Source: Desulfoprunum benzoelyticum
Lineage (GTDB): Bacteria; Desulfobacterota; Desulfobulbia; Desulfobulbales; Desulfocapsaceae
Direction of reading: 5' to 3'
Length of the DNA: 64,000 nucleotides
Assembly: GCF_014201505.1 (NCBI RefSeq)
Contig: NZ_JACHEO010000008.1
Coordinates: 84,753 to 148,752, forward strand
A program made the translations under genes and the position numbers. The notes below the pieces were generated by a model that saw only the letters and a program-made list of their open reading frames with translations, did no database searches and was not told where the DNA came from. How positions within the stretch are numbered: the stretch's first letter is position 1; every line of letters starts with the position of its first letter. Of the stretch, positions 32,202 through 41,528 are shown one piece after another.

Positions 32202-32770
32202 TATTTGGATGCTCCAGCGTATTGTATTTGAGGTTCGGCATGAACGATAGCCCATGACTTGTGCGCATGGTGATAGGTTGTTCTTGTAGCCTCACTTTTC
32301 ATGATTTCACCAGCTTTCAACCATGATCGGGACGGCTCGAAGGCGTTGTAGACTACATAATGCATCACACCGGCAATCCTCTTCGAGGCCTCCGCAACAA
32401 CCTTCGCAACCCCGTCGGTCTCGCCGACATACGACGCAATGGCCGTAACCAGGTATTGGTTCAAACTCGTTTCTTCCTGGATCGCGTTTCGCGCCACTTT
32501 GGCATGCAATGATTTCGGAAGTCGCAATGTGACACGGCCGCTGAATTCATCGGACGGGATCGGCAAAGGAGCCGGGAACGCCTCACCAGCCTCATCGGCA
32601 ATCCGTTTCAGCGTTTGAATCGCGTCGACAACCGTCGCCCTGGCTTCTTCAAAACTCCCTTCAAACGAACTGATGTTTGGAAACTCCGCAACCCGCCCGA
32701 CATAGTAACTTTCCCCGTCATGCACTTCCTTGCGGATCGAAATTGTATAGGCTTCAGCGTCGAGCATCAT
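32201..32770 (-). CDS. HicB-like antitoxin with extended C-terminus
   Basis: 189 residues, longer than common HicB. Residues 1-70 have the HicB fold (YYVGRVAEFPNISSFEGSFE, ATVVDAIQTLKRI), residues 75-110 a ribbon-helix-helix region (SGRVTLRLPKSLHAKVARNA), and an additional 75 residues of unknown function follow (ASKRIAGVMHYVVYNAFEPS). It overlaps the HicA-like gene by 17 bases and the following small gene by one base. The extension may contact the third protein. Confidence 0.8.
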   Translation of the reverse strand: MMLDAEAYTISIRKEVHDGESYYVGRVAEFPNISSFEGSFEEARATVVDAIQTLKRIADEAGEAFPAPLPIPSDEFSGRVTLRLPKSLHAKVARNAIQEETSLNQYLVTAIASYVGETDGVAKVVAEASKRIAGVMHYVVYNAFEPSRSWLKAGEIMKSEATRTTYHHAHKSWAIVHAEPQIQYAGASK

Positions 32771-33053
32771 GGTCCAGGTGTCCTTTGATTGCTTCCTTGT
32801 GAAGTTCCACGAAGTGAAACAGTTTTTTCAGATATACGCGTTTGACCTTTGTGCCCAGATCATGACCGCAGTCAAAGTTTGGCGATTCAGCTATCGAGAT
32901 GGCCGGATGTTTTGCGATCTTGTGCCCGCCTCTGCCGCAGTCGATGATCTGGAAACCGAAATCTCTCAGAATCTTCAGCAATTCTCTGCAGGTGACATTT
33001 GCCCCGGTGGTCAGGTCGGCAAACTCCCTCAGCAGGGTATCAACATCTTTCAT
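32754..33053 (-). CDS. hicA: HicA-like toxin
   Basis: 99 residues from ATG 33053, with AGGCGG eight bases upstream; a GTG at 33062 is an alternative. NVTCRELLKILRDFGFQIID is followed by the catalytic region GRGGHKIAKHPAI. The rest (KVKRVYLKKLFHFVELHKEA) matches HicA length and layout. Unlike the module at 28.3 kb it has a normal leader with a ribosome site. Confidence 0.8.
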   Translation of the reverse strand: MKDVDTLLREFADLTTGANVTCRELLKILRDFGFQIIDCGRGGHKIAKHPAISIAESPNFDCGHDLGTKVKRVYLKKLFHFVELHKEAIKGHLDHDARR

Positions 33054-33149
33054 CCATAGCACCGCCTGTAGTGTCTACTATAATCTTAAACGCGGGAAAG
33101 GGAACTATGAAAGATAGATCTTTACCCTTCCCGCTGTTGATTCCCCCAC

Positions 33150-33595
33150 CGTCATCGCGACCTACCCCCGCTGTCATCTCGACCGCAAGGGAGAGATCTC
33201 CTGCCATGAAAACACGAGATTTCTCGCTCCGCTTCGAAATGACAGCGAGGGCGGCATCTCGCCCTTCGCCCTACCGGGAACAACGAGATTTCTCGCTTCG
33301 CTTCGAAATGACAGCGAGGACGGCCTCTCGCACTTCGCCCTACCGGGAACAACAAGATTTCTCGCTTCGCTTCGAAATGACAGGAGGGAGTGTTCGAAAT
33401 GACAGCCGGGGCGGCCTCTCGCCCTTCGCCCTATCGGGAACGACGAGCACTGCCGCCTCGACCTGCCCCCACTGTCATCCTGACCTGCCCCCGCTGTCAT
33501 CTCGAACCGCAGGGAGAGATCTCATGCAGTCATCATCCGCCCCAACAAAGGCATCCTCGGCATTAGGAGATTTCTCGCTTCGCTTCGAAATGACA
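33150..33595. repeat. Mosaic hairpin repeat block R11
   Basis: One forward hairpin with an added base (CGACCGCAAGGGAGAG), three successive reverse AGCGAAGC hairpins joined by the linker CGCCCTTCGCCCTACCGGGA, half units, and another composite. It lies between the HicAB-like operon and WecB and has no gene. Confidence 0.9.
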
Positions 33596-33697
33596 AATCA
33601 ACCAGCCCTCTTCGTGTCACGCCCACAAACTCTTGCCCAAATTCAATCGTGATATTTGGCATTCAGCTCTTACAAATACACGTCCATCCATCCACTC

Positions 33698-34864
33698 TCA
33701 AATCCCCCCAGCCTCAACAATCACCTCCACGATCCGGGGCGCCGTTTTTCCGTCCCACAACTCCGGCCGGGACGGCACCCGGCCGCGCTCCAGCATTTCC
33801 CGGCAGGCTTCCCGGATGCGGCGCACGTCGTTACCCACCAGCACGCTGGCCCCGCCCTGCTCCCGCAAGGTCACCGGCCGCTCGGTGTTCCACCGCAATG
33901 TCAGACAGGGGGTGCCCAGCACACAGCATTCTTCCTGCAAGCCGCCGCTGTCCGTCAGGACCAGTGCTGCCCCCATGTTCAGGCGAAGCAACTGATGATA
34001 CCCCAAGGGTCTCAGCGTCACCACATTCCTGGCCGCTACCACCTTATCCCATAACCCAAACGCCTTGAGCTGCTTTTCGGTGCGCGGGTGGACAGTCCAC
34101 AGCAGCGGCATGTCCCTGGCCAGTTCGTCAGTCAAAAAATCGACAATCTCACCAAGGATCTTCGGATCGTCGACATTGGAAGGCCGGTGGAGCGTCAGAA
34201 GGGAGAATATATCCTGCTCGCCGAAATCCGCTTTTGCACCCTGCCCCTCCATCCGGTTGCAACCGACGATATCCGCCACACGCAGTTCCTCCGCCTTGTG
34301 CCGCTGGGCTTCCAGCGTATCGATCATGATGTTGCCGACAAACCTGATCTTGTCGGCGGCCACGCCTTCCCGCCGCAGGTTGTCGCCCGACAGCCGGTCC
34401 GGCGTGAAGAGCAGGTCCGACAATCGGTCCGTGACCAGACGGTTCACCTCCTCGGGCATGGTCATGTCGCCGGACCGCAGGCCGGCCTCGATATGGGCCA
34501 GCCGCACGTGTTGCTTCTTGGCCGTGATCGAACAGGCGCAGGTGGCGTTCACATCCCCGACCACCACCACCCAGTCCGGTTTTTCCTGCCGAACCACCTT
34601 CTCAAAAGCGATCATCGTGTGGCCGACCTGCTCCGCATGGGTTCCAGAGCCGATCCCCAGGTTGATATCGGCCTCCGGAATGTTCAAGGCATCGAAAAAG
34701 GCCTTGGACATGCTGTCGTCATAATGCTGCCCGGTATGGACCAGAATATGGTCGATCCCGGCGCCATTCCCTTTGTTGGCATCCTCTATTGCCCTGACGA
34801 ACGGGGCGATCTTCATGAAATTTGGCCGTGCGCCCACCACAGAGACGATTTTCAACGTTTTCAA
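33698..34864 (-). CDS. wecB: UDP-N-acetylglucosamine 2-epimerase (non-hydrolysing)
   Basis: 388 residues, full length. VVGARPNFMKIAPFVRAI is the N-terminal signature, LVHTGQHYDDSMS and VGDVNATCACSI are substrate loops, and HIEAGLRSGDMTMPEEVNR and TLHRPSNVDD hold the catalytic residues. It produces UDP-ManNAc for surface glycans. It lies 15 bases after a glycosyltransferase gene on the same strand. The dehydrogenase that would oxidise ManNAc is absent here apart from the fragment at 27.3 kb. Confidence 0.93.
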   Translation of the reverse strand: MKTLKIVSVVGARPNFMKIAPFVRAIEDANKGNGAGIDHILVHTGQHYDDSMSKAFFDALNIPEADINLGIGSGTHAEQVGHTMIAFEKVVRQEKPDWVVVVGDVNATCACSITAKKQHVRLAHIEAGLRSGDMTMPEEVNRLVTDRLSDLLFTPDRLSGDNLRREGVAADKIRFVGNIMIDTLEAQRHKAEELRVADIVGCNRMEGQGAKADFGEQDIFSLLTLHRPSNVDDPKILGEIVDFLTDELARDMPLLWTVHPRTEKQLKAFGLWDKVVAARNVVTLRPLGYHQLLRLNMGAALVLTDSGGLQEECCVLGTPCLTLRWNTERPVTLREQGGASVLVGNDVRRIREACREMLERGRVPSRPELWDGKTAPRIVEVIVEAGGI

Positions 34865-34878
34865 AACAGTTCCTCTTC

Positions 34879-36111
34879 TCAGCTTTTATTCATTTCCAGG
34901 AAATCAACAAATTCGGTCGCCAACCTCTCCCGCGCAAAATGCCCTTCCGCCAGTCGACGGGCGTTTTTGCCGCCCTCCCTTCGTCGATCCGGGTCATTGG
35001 CCAACGCACAAAGGGCATCGGCAAAGGCCGATGGGTTGCGCGGCGGAACAGCAACGCCGCATCGATGCTCGCCGATCATTTCGGCCAGCCAGCCGGGGTA
35101 GTTGGTGACAACCGCCAGCCCGGTGGCGATGTAGTCGAAAAACTTGTTCGGGGAGGTGCCGTAATAAAAGGCCGGCACGTCATCGAGGATCATCATGCCC
35201 ACATCCAGATGCCGCAGAACCCTGGCCAGTTCGGTCTTGGGAATGGGATCATAGAACCGGCAGTTGCCGAGGCCTTCCCGTTCCGCTCGCTGCCGCAATG
35301 CCGGTTTCAGCTTGCCGTCGCCGATGAACAGCAGGTGGATGTCGCCCCGCCCTCTCCTCTTCAGTTCGGTGGCGGCATCCAGGACCGCATCCAGGCCGTT
35401 GGCCAGGCCGTGCGCACCGGTGAAGACGCACCGCAGGCCCGTGCGCGGAATATCCAGGGGCAGATTTTCCCGTTCTTCCCCGTCCCTGACCGGCCGGAAC
35501 AGGTCCAGATCGCAGCCGTTGGGGATCATGGCGATCTGTGCGCCGGGCGCGGAACGCCTGGCCATGCCCTCCCGGATTCCCGGCGACAACGCCACACCGG
35601 CGTGCATCGCCGTGTACGACATTTTTTCGAGCACGGACATGCCCAGGAGGACCGCCGGATTGGTAACCACCCCCATGGCCTTCGGCAATTCCGGCCATAA
35701 GTCCCGTACCTCGAAAACGAATTTTCTGCCCGGCTTGAGCACCCGCATCACAATTCCCGGGATGCCGGCAGTGAGGGGGGTGGAGGTGGCGAACAGCAGG
35801 TCATATTCCTCTTTCCAGGCTATGGCGCAGGATTTAAAGGCAAATTTGAGGAAGATCGCCGCCCTTTTCGGCAGGCTGTCGTAGTTCGAATATTTCAGGC
35901 AGATCTCAACCACGTCGATGCCATCCACGGTCCCCCGCCGCAGCCCATTGTCTCGGGAACCGGACAGGCCGGTATCGGCCAGGGCTCCGGAACCGCAGAC
36001 CATGGTCACCCGATGCCCGCTCTGGACAAGCCTGCGGGCCATCTCGTAGGACCGGGTTCCGGTGGAGCCGGAAGGAGTTGAGAAGTGCTGGTGAAAATAC
36101 AGGATGTTCAT
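34879..36111 (-). CDS. Family 4 glycosyltransferase (WbuB-like)
   Basis: 410 residues from ATG 36111 with GGAG upstream. MNILYFHQHFSTPSGSTGTR is the N-terminal loop found in WbuB-like enzymes, and the C-terminal GT-B half has VFTGAHGLANGLD and FFDYIATGLAVVTNYPGW, with an E-x7-E-like region around it. It adds a sugar, possibly a 2-acetamido sugar, to the lipid-linked glycan at the cytoplasmic face. It overlaps the preceding heparinase-family gene by four bases. Confidence 0.87.
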   Translation of the reverse strand: MNILYFHQHFSTPSGSTGTRSYEMARRLVQSGHRVTMVCGSGALADTGLSGSRDNGLRRGTVDGIDVVEICLKYSNYDSLPKRAAIFLKFAFKSCAIAWKEEYDLLFATSTPLTAGIPGIVMRVLKPGRKFVFEVRDLWPELPKAMGVVTNPAVLLGMSVLEKMSYTAMHAGVALSPGIREGMARRSAPGAQIAMIPNGCDLDLFRPVRDGEERENLPLDIPRTGLRCVFTGAHGLANGLDAVLDAATELKRRGRGDIHLLFIGDGKLKPALRQRAEREGLGNCRFYDPIPKTELARVLRHLDVGMMILDDVPAFYYGTSPNKFFDYIATGLAVVTNYPGWLAEMIGEHRCGVAVPPRNPSAFADALCALANDPDRRREGGKNARRLAEGHFARERLATEFVDFLEMNKS

Positions 36112-37970
36112 ATCAGGATCTCCGTCGTCAATTGACGACAATCAGGCCCAACTTCGATTTCAAGAACAGGGATGGGAGTGCGCTCCTGGTAATACAGCGA
36201 CTCCCATCCCTGGACGATCCGCACCGCGACCGGCTCGACATCCGTCGCAATCCGCAACGTCATCCGGGAACTGGCACAGACCAGACCGTCCAGCTTCCAT
36301 TCCAGTTCCGGCCCCAGACGCCAGCGCAATACCGCCTTTTCCCTGAACCCGCCGATCCGGTCAGTCACGCGATATCCCCGCGCCCCGCCCCGCACCTCGC
36401 GCTGGTGGCGGCAACCCCGCCAATCGGTAAAGCCGGCCTTGACCATCGGGGCCTGTTCATCCACAGCCACCGCCAGTTCAGGCCAATGGCCGTAGAGGAA
36501 TCGGCTCAACCTCGGCATCTGGTCATGGTCGTCGAACTGCACGGTGTTGTGTCCGGCGACGGAGGAAAAATACTCCTGCCAAGGAGGCGCGCAATTGTAG
36601 CTGTAGCTCCCCCCATCGCGCAGGAGGTTGAGGCCATCAATCGAGAGATCCACATGCATCAGGTCACACTGGCCTGGCCGGTGGCGGAAAAATTCGGGGC
36701 AGCGAAAGACGAGAGCCATCGGCCCGTTACGGAAAACGGCATAGCCACCGTGGCGGAAATGCCAGAATCGGGGAACCGTTGCCGCAGGATCCGCTGCAGC
36801 AGCTTGGGCCGTCACCGGCACCCCCAGGAACCCGGCCAACCCATCCCACGGCCCTTGCGGCAGCCAGGGCCTGCCTTCGACTACCATGCCGGTGGCCTGG
36901 ATGGTGGGCCGAAAATCGAGATAATCGCAATCGGTGACGGGAAAAATCAGGGCGCCGTCGTTGGCCCCGAGGTTGGGGCAGCGCCCGGTGGAGTGGTCGC
37001 ACAAGGCGGCCAGCCAGTTCCCGGCCCGCCGCACCCGGTCGAGCATGGCAGGGGAAAACTCGATCCCGTTGGCGCGGCCGAGTTGAATCGCCCACAGATA
37101 GACATGGAGCATGACCCGGTGGTAATTGACCGAGTGCTGGGAAAACGAGCCATCCTCATAGATCAGGTCCAGGGCCTGCCGTTCGAGCAGCCCCCTGCCC
37201 CTGGTAATCCATTTTTCCTCGCCGAAAAAAACACCGGCCGTGAACAACCCGGCCGCCTCGGAAATCCCATGGTTGTTGTTCTGGCTCAGGGCATAATCGA
37301 TATTGGCCTCGATGCGCCGGGCGGACTCAAATACCATTGCAGCCAGCAGCTGTTGCCGCTTTCCGCCGGCATCCACATGGCCACCAAAGGCATAATAGGC
37401 GCTGACCAGGGCAAACATGCGGATCGCGATCTCCTGGCCGCACTTCCACTGCGCCCCGACATTGGGCGGGTTGTGAACAGCCCAGTCCTCCACCAGCCGC
37501 CAGAAGCAAGCTTCGGCCCGCGTTTCGGCCCCGGCGGCAGCGGCGGCAGCCAGGGGATAGACCCACCCGAAGCGGGACAACTCCCACAGCCCTTTGATAT
37601 CGCCGGCGGCAAAATCGGGAATCTGCGACCAATGTGCCGTCCGCATCGCGGCCGGAACGGTATCGTTTTCGTTGAAAGGATTGGCGAACCAGTCCGGAGA
37701 CTCTCCAACCCGAAGATGGTGGCGTGAAAAAAAGGTATGCACACCGGCCAGAATCTCACCGGCCCGGCCGGACAAATCGCTTTGCCATTGCCCCTGCCAG
37801 AACTTGCCGACCACGGCGGGCATCTCGCCGCCCCAGCCGCCACGCGGGGTCCTGCGCTCCCAATGCCCAATCCTGGCCCACAACGCCTGGCGCAACCGGA
37901 ACACAGCCCACCCGGGGCCCAGCAGACGCAAAGTATGCAGCAATCCCCCTATTCGATCAATCGTCCGCAT
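36108..37970 (-). CDS. Heparinase II/III-family protein
   Basis: About 620 residues (ATG 37970; GTG 37976 also possible). The N-terminal half is an alpha/alpha toroid (NNNHGISEAAGLFTAGVFFG, SFSQHSVNYHRVMLHVYLWA), and the C-terminal beta-sandwich has DLMHVDLSIDGLNLLRDGGS followed by HNTVQFDDHDQMPR. These are polysaccharide lyases, and in capsule/EPS loci they may trim or edit the polymer. No signal peptide is obvious, so localisation is uncertain. A four-base overlap couples it to the glycosyltransferase gene. Confidence 0.85.
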   Translation of the reverse strand: MRTIDRIGGLLHTLRLLGPGWAVFRLRQALWARIGHWERRTPRGGWGGEMPAVVGKFWQGQWQSDLSGRAGEILAGVHTFFSRHHLRVGESPDWFANPFNENDTVPAAMRTAHWSQIPDFAAGDIKGLWELSRFGWVYPLAAAAAAGAETRAEACFWRLVEDWAVHNPPNVGAQWKCGQEIAIRMFALVSAYYAFGGHVDAGGKRQQLLAAMVFESARRIEANIDYALSQNNNHGISEAAGLFTAGVFFGEEKWITRGRGLLERQALDLIYEDGSFSQHSVNYHRVMLHVYLWAIQLGRANGIEFSPAMLDRVRRAGNWLAALCDHSTGRCPNLGANDGALIFPVTDCDYLDFRPTIQATGMVVEGRPWLPQGPWDGLAGFLGVPVTAQAAAADPAATVPRFWHFRHGGYAVFRNGPMALVFRCPEFFRHRPGQCDLMHVDLSIDGLNLLRDGGSYSYNCAPPWQEYFSSVAGHNTVQFDDHDQMPRLSRFLYGHWPELAVAVDEQAPMVKAGFTDWRGCRHQREVRGGARGYRVTDRIGGFREKAVLRWRLGPELEWKLDGLVCASSRMTLRIATDVEPVAVRIVQGWESLYYQERTPIPVLEIEVGPDCRQLTTEILI

Positions 37971-38030
37971 CAGCACTCAAGCTTTTGCCGCAACCGAAAA
38001 TGTTTGGCTGCAACCTCCTCCGCCACGTGC

Positions 38031-38196
38031 TCACACCCCTTCAACTTCCACCACCCTTCCCTCTTTCGCCGAAGTCACCGCCGCAAAGCTGGCCAGCGTT
38101 ACGTTCATCAACTGTTCGAAAGCAATCAGCGGTTCTCCCCCGCCAATCACCCGATCAACAAATGCATTGAACTGCACGCCAAGAATATCCGAGATA
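38031..38196 (-). pseudogene. C-terminal remnant of a Gfo/Idh/MocA oxidoreductase
   Basis: Minus-strand frame from about 38196: ISDILGVQFNAFVDRVIGGG, EPLIAFEQLMNVTLASFAAV and SAKEGRVVEVEGV then TGA at 38031. This pattern is the last helix and strand of Gfo/Idh/MocA sugar dehydrogenases. The upstream part of the gene is missing and the glycosyltransferase stop abuts directly. The base composition changes at this point, so it marks the junction of the AT-rich cassette. Confidence 0.65.
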
Positions 38197-39288
38197 TTAA
38201 AATGCCTTTTCGGTTAGTAAAGAATAATAATATTTTTCAGCGACAGTTTTGCTCAAATGTCTATGAAAATAGCGGTAACAGTTCCCTGACATCTGCTTCA
38301 ATTGATTGTGGTCACCTATAATTTTGCTAATCGCTGTGACAAGAGAATCAACATCTTTAGCGGGAATTTTAAATCCATTGTCTCCATCTTGAATAAGATA
38401 TTCCAAAGCTCCTTCATTGGTTGCAATTACGGGGAGACCAGCACGCATTGCTTCAATAAAGACATAAGGAAACCCTTCTGGATGATATGTTGGTAGTACC
38501 AATATATCAGCATTTTTATAGGCATTTTCCAGTTCAATTCCCTTAAGGAATCCGTTAAAACATACTATTCCGTGAGGAAGTTTTTGATTCCAAAAAATCA
38601 GTTCAGGTAGATCAGGTCCATCACCAACGACAGTAAGCCGGATATTATCTTTTTCAGCGGAAATTTTTTCCACTGCTGAAACCAGTTCGAAAATCCCTTT
38701 TTCTCTTGCAACTCTTCCTACAAAAAGTAAGTTCAGAACACTTTCCGTATTATTGCGATTACTAACGAGGATTTCATCTGTGGTAGAATAGTTGGCAAAG
38801 AGTCTGACTTCACTTGAAGTAAAAAGCCTGCAGAAGCCATCTAACTGAACTTTACTTAAAAAATGGAAAACATTGGCTTTCTTCAATAAAGGGTGGATAA
38901 ACGTATTTAATTTTTTAGCAAAAAATGAATTCAGTAACGCAAATCTACCTCCATGAAAAAAAACATGTATTTGAAGCCCTTCTCTTTTCGGGAAAAAGAC
39001 TAGAAGTAATAGCAACTTTATAAATGACGTAAGGTAAATAGATGTATTGACAAATACATAGTTGTATTGCCCCTTGTTAATTTTTCTGCGGAGTCGATAT
39101 ATATTATTAATAATTTGGAAAACATTTGCTTTATTATTACAGTGTGCTGACCCAACGTCATAAATTACCGAGTTTTTTAAACAAGAAAGAGATTTCAAAT
39201 TCTTAACATGTGTGGCCACTCCACCAATATAATTGGTGTCTACAGAAGGGCCAATTACGCATACTTTTATTTCCTTAATCATACTCAT
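38197..39288 (-). CDS. Family 4 glycosyltransferase (AT-rich)
   Basis: 363 residues. CVIGPSVDTNYIGGVATHVKN is a GT4 N-terminal donor loop; LNLLFVGRVAREKGIFELVS, then FPYVFIEAMRAGLPVIATNE (the E-x7-E region) complete the GT-B fold. Codon use is strikingly AT-rich compared with the genes to its left, pointing to horizontal transfer. It ends the leftward AT-rich gene series. A weak ribosome site precedes the start. Confidence 0.87.
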   Translation of the reverse strand: MSMIKEIKVCVIGPSVDTNYIGGVATHVKNLKSLSCLKNSVIYDVGSAHCNNKANVFQIINNIYRLRRKINKGQYNYVFVNTSIYLTSFIKLLLLLVFFPKREGLQIHVFFHGGRFALLNSFFAKKLNTFIHPLLKKANVFHFLSKVQLDGFCRLFTSSEVRLFANYSTTDEILVSNRNNTESVLNLLFVGRVAREKGIFELVSAVEKISAEKDNIRLTVVGDGPDLPELIFWNQKLPHGIVCFNGFLKGIELENAYKNADILVLPTYHPEGFPYVFIEAMRAGLPVIATNEGALEYLIQDGDNGFKIPAKDVDSLVTAISKIIGDHNQLKQMSGNCYRYFHRHLSKTVAEKYYYSLLTEKAF

Positions 39289-39585
39289 TCAGAGATGGCT
39301 CCACTTATTTGAACTACAATTCTTAGTGCTTAAACAAAATATCTGTTTGATTTCACTCCTCAACATCCCTCATCTGATTGATAGTCTAGCCGCATTTTTT
39401 TTTTGCCAATTGAACTTCATGGTGATTGTCCTTTCCGTTTGCATGGGTCTATTATTGACGATCTCGTAAAAAGTCCAAAAATGGTCATGTTACTTAACAT
39501 AACCTATTGAATTTATAAGGTGCTTTTTTCTTAAAATGAGCTTGTTACGAAACCATCATTATTAACAGGGAAAATTCGTTTTTGA
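39289..39585. other. AT-rich intergenic region without a visible gene
   Basis: Nearly 300 bases between the glycosyltransferase start and the acetyltransferase stop. No credible frame or repeat is seen. Confidence 0.4.
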
Positions 39586-40026
39586 TTAGACGTAATCTGA
39601 TTTTTTTATACCAGTTTTTCTGACTTTTGCAGGGATACCGACCACTAATGAATTAGGGGGCACATCCGTTACTACTACAGCATTAGCTCCGATTACTACA
39701 TCGTCACCAATTGTGATGGGACCAAGAACCTTGGCCCCTGCGCCTACGTAGATATTTTTCCCAAGCGTTGGAACATTATACTTTTTCGAAGTTCCCCCAA
39801 TCGTCACATTTTGATCAATATGGCACCCGTCGCCAATAACGACCCTCCCGTGAATGACAACCCCTAATCCACCATATCCAAGGACCACATGTTTCCCTAG
39901 AGTGGCGCTAGATGGGAGGTAACAGGAGAAAAAAAGCCGCACAAAATAAGTGATAAGTATTGGCAGCAAAGGAACATTTCTTTGCTCTAACCAGTGTCCA
40001 ATGCGATAGCAAACAATTGGGCTCAT
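39586..40026 (-). CDS. Hexapeptide acyltransferase (serine-acetyltransferase-like)
   Basis: 146 residues from ATG 40026; a TTG at 40101 would extend it by 25. A short hydrophobic helix (LLPILITYFVRLFFSC) precedes the beta-helix with HGRVVIGDGCHIDQNVTIGG, a CysE-type active-site loop, and GPITIGDDVVIGANAVVVTD. In polysaccharide loci such proteins acetylate sugars. The N-terminus is shorter than usual, and upstream sequence in another frame (WIAEEFARSYCEAYP) might be a frameshifted extension. Confidence 0.75.
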   Translation of the reverse strand: MSPIVCYRIGHWLEQRNVPLLPILITYFVRLFFSCYLPSSATLGKHVVLGYGGLGVVIHGRVVIGDGCHIDQNVTIGGTSKKYNVPTLGKNIYVGAGAKVLGPITIGDDVVIGANAVVVTDVPPNSLVVGIPAKVRKTGIKKSDYV

Positions 40027-40292
40027 AAAGTTCTTTGGCAAAATCGTAGTGGGGAGAAAGCATCGTGGTACTCGGATAAGCCTCGCAGTAACTTCGTGCA
40101 AATTCTTCCGCTATCCACAACGCGCACTTACTCCTCCGGATTGTCTTTCCGATTATTAACTTTTTACTGCAACGCCATCGTCGGCCTGCTCATAGGTGTT
40201 TTGAGTGACCTAATCATCAAGATTCTCAATCTATATGCTTTTCCCCCTCAACACTTCAAGTTTAGGCGTGGTTTATTGTTGCAAATTCGAAT

Positions 40293-41462
40293 TTATAACC
40301 ATCCCATTCTTATGTCTTCAAATAATTTGACCATGGCGTCGGTTCGTTTTTCTATCCGGAAATCTTCTGCGCGAATCTGCCCTTTTTTGATAGCACGAGC
40401 TGCTTCCTCTGGCCTGCGATTCAAAATTTTCAACACAGCCTTGCGTAACACCTCAGGATCGTCCGGTGGTACCATCACAGAATCCGTGCCTGCTAGTACT
40501 TCGGGGATGCCCTCCACATTGCTAGCCACCACAGGCAATCCAGTAGCCATCGCTTCGGCTAGAATAAGACCAAACCCTTCGGTGCGCGTGGGATGCACCA
40601 GGATATCACTGGATGCCATCAAGCGAGGAACATCTTTGCGATACCCAAGGAATTTCACTCGGTCGCGCCAGGATGCCTCGGCAACTTGTCGCTCTATCTG
40701 TTGGAGCATCTCCTGCGTTCCACTTGCTCCCAGGTACGGTTGACCGACATATAACAGAAAGAGATTCTCCTTTTCCAGGATAGGGCTCAAGGCGTTCAAA
40801 AGTGTATCAATCCCTTTGTAAGCAACAAGACGCCCTACATAGATAGCTAAACGTGCATTACCCGGAATTCCGAGATCCTTGCGTACCTCATATCTGTCAG
40901 GGACTACATCGAAGCTATCGTCGGGAATCGCGTTATATATTCTCCGCGTGTATAGAGGTGAAGTCCTGGAATATTCAACCCAACAATCGGTAACATAATC
41001 GGATATCGCATAAAACCGAATTCGCTTGTTACATCTAACAGAAAAGCGCCAGAACATCTGTTGTAATGAATTGTGAAGTTCACGGCGGTAAACATGATGC
41101 AATCCCGCCACATGCCTAGCTCGCGTGCCTTGCGTCGCCCAGGAGGCTATCACGGTCGGTGAGATCATTGAGGTCTCAACGATATCGTACCCTTCATCCC
41201 GGATCATCCGCCGCAATTTCAAAATCGCTGGAAACATGCTCGTGATTGGAGGATGGATTTTCATACCAAGGAAATGCACGGCAGGGATGCCCTTGCGCAG
41301 CAAGGCTTCTTTAGCCTCGAGGACGCCTGACATATTCTCTGTGTACATACTTAATATATCTGAATGTATGCCTCTCTTGTTGAGTTCCTCTGCCAGTTCC
41401 ACTGCCAGCCGCTCTGCACCGCTCAACCGGTAGAACTGTGTCATAAATATTAAAACTTTCAT
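40293..41462 (-). CDS. Family 4 glycosyltransferase
   Basis: 389 residues from ATG 41462 (AGGG upstream; an ATG at 41495 is possible). MKVLIFMTQFYRLSGAERLA is the N-terminal loop, ARLAIYVGRLVAYKGIDTLL and EGFGLILAEAMATGLPVVAS the GT-B donor-binding half. Expected to extend the lipid-linked oligosaccharide. A gap of about 270 bases separates it from the acetyltransferase start. Confidence 0.88.
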   Translation of the reverse strand: MKVLIFMTQFYRLSGAERLAVELAEELNKRGIHSDILSMYTENMSGVLEAKEALLRKGIPAVHFLGMKIHPPITSMFPAILKLRRMIRDEGYDIVETSMISPTVIASWATQGTRARHVAGLHHVYRRELHNSLQQMFWRFSVRCNKRIRFYAISDYVTDCWVEYSRTSPLYTRRIYNAIPDDSFDVVPDRYEVRKDLGIPGNARLAIYVGRLVAYKGIDTLLNALSPILEKENLFLLYVGQPYLGASGTQEMLQQIERQVAEASWRDRVKFLGYRKDVPRLMASSDILVHPTRTEGFGLILAEAMATGLPVVASNVEGIPEVLAGTDSVMVPPDDPEVLRKAVLKILNRRPEEAARAIKKGQIRAEDFRIEKRTDAMVKLFEDIRMGWL

Positions 41463-41528
41463 TTTTTTCCCTATGTCATAATTCTGGTTAGACATTTAGG
41501 GAAACCAACATTATCATTTGCAATGAGT

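Noticed and set aside
16578..33595. Integron cassette array with attC sites
   Set aside because: No R-box/L-box attC core or integrase is seen; modules lie on both strands and have their own promoters, and the hairpins are multi-copy within one gap.
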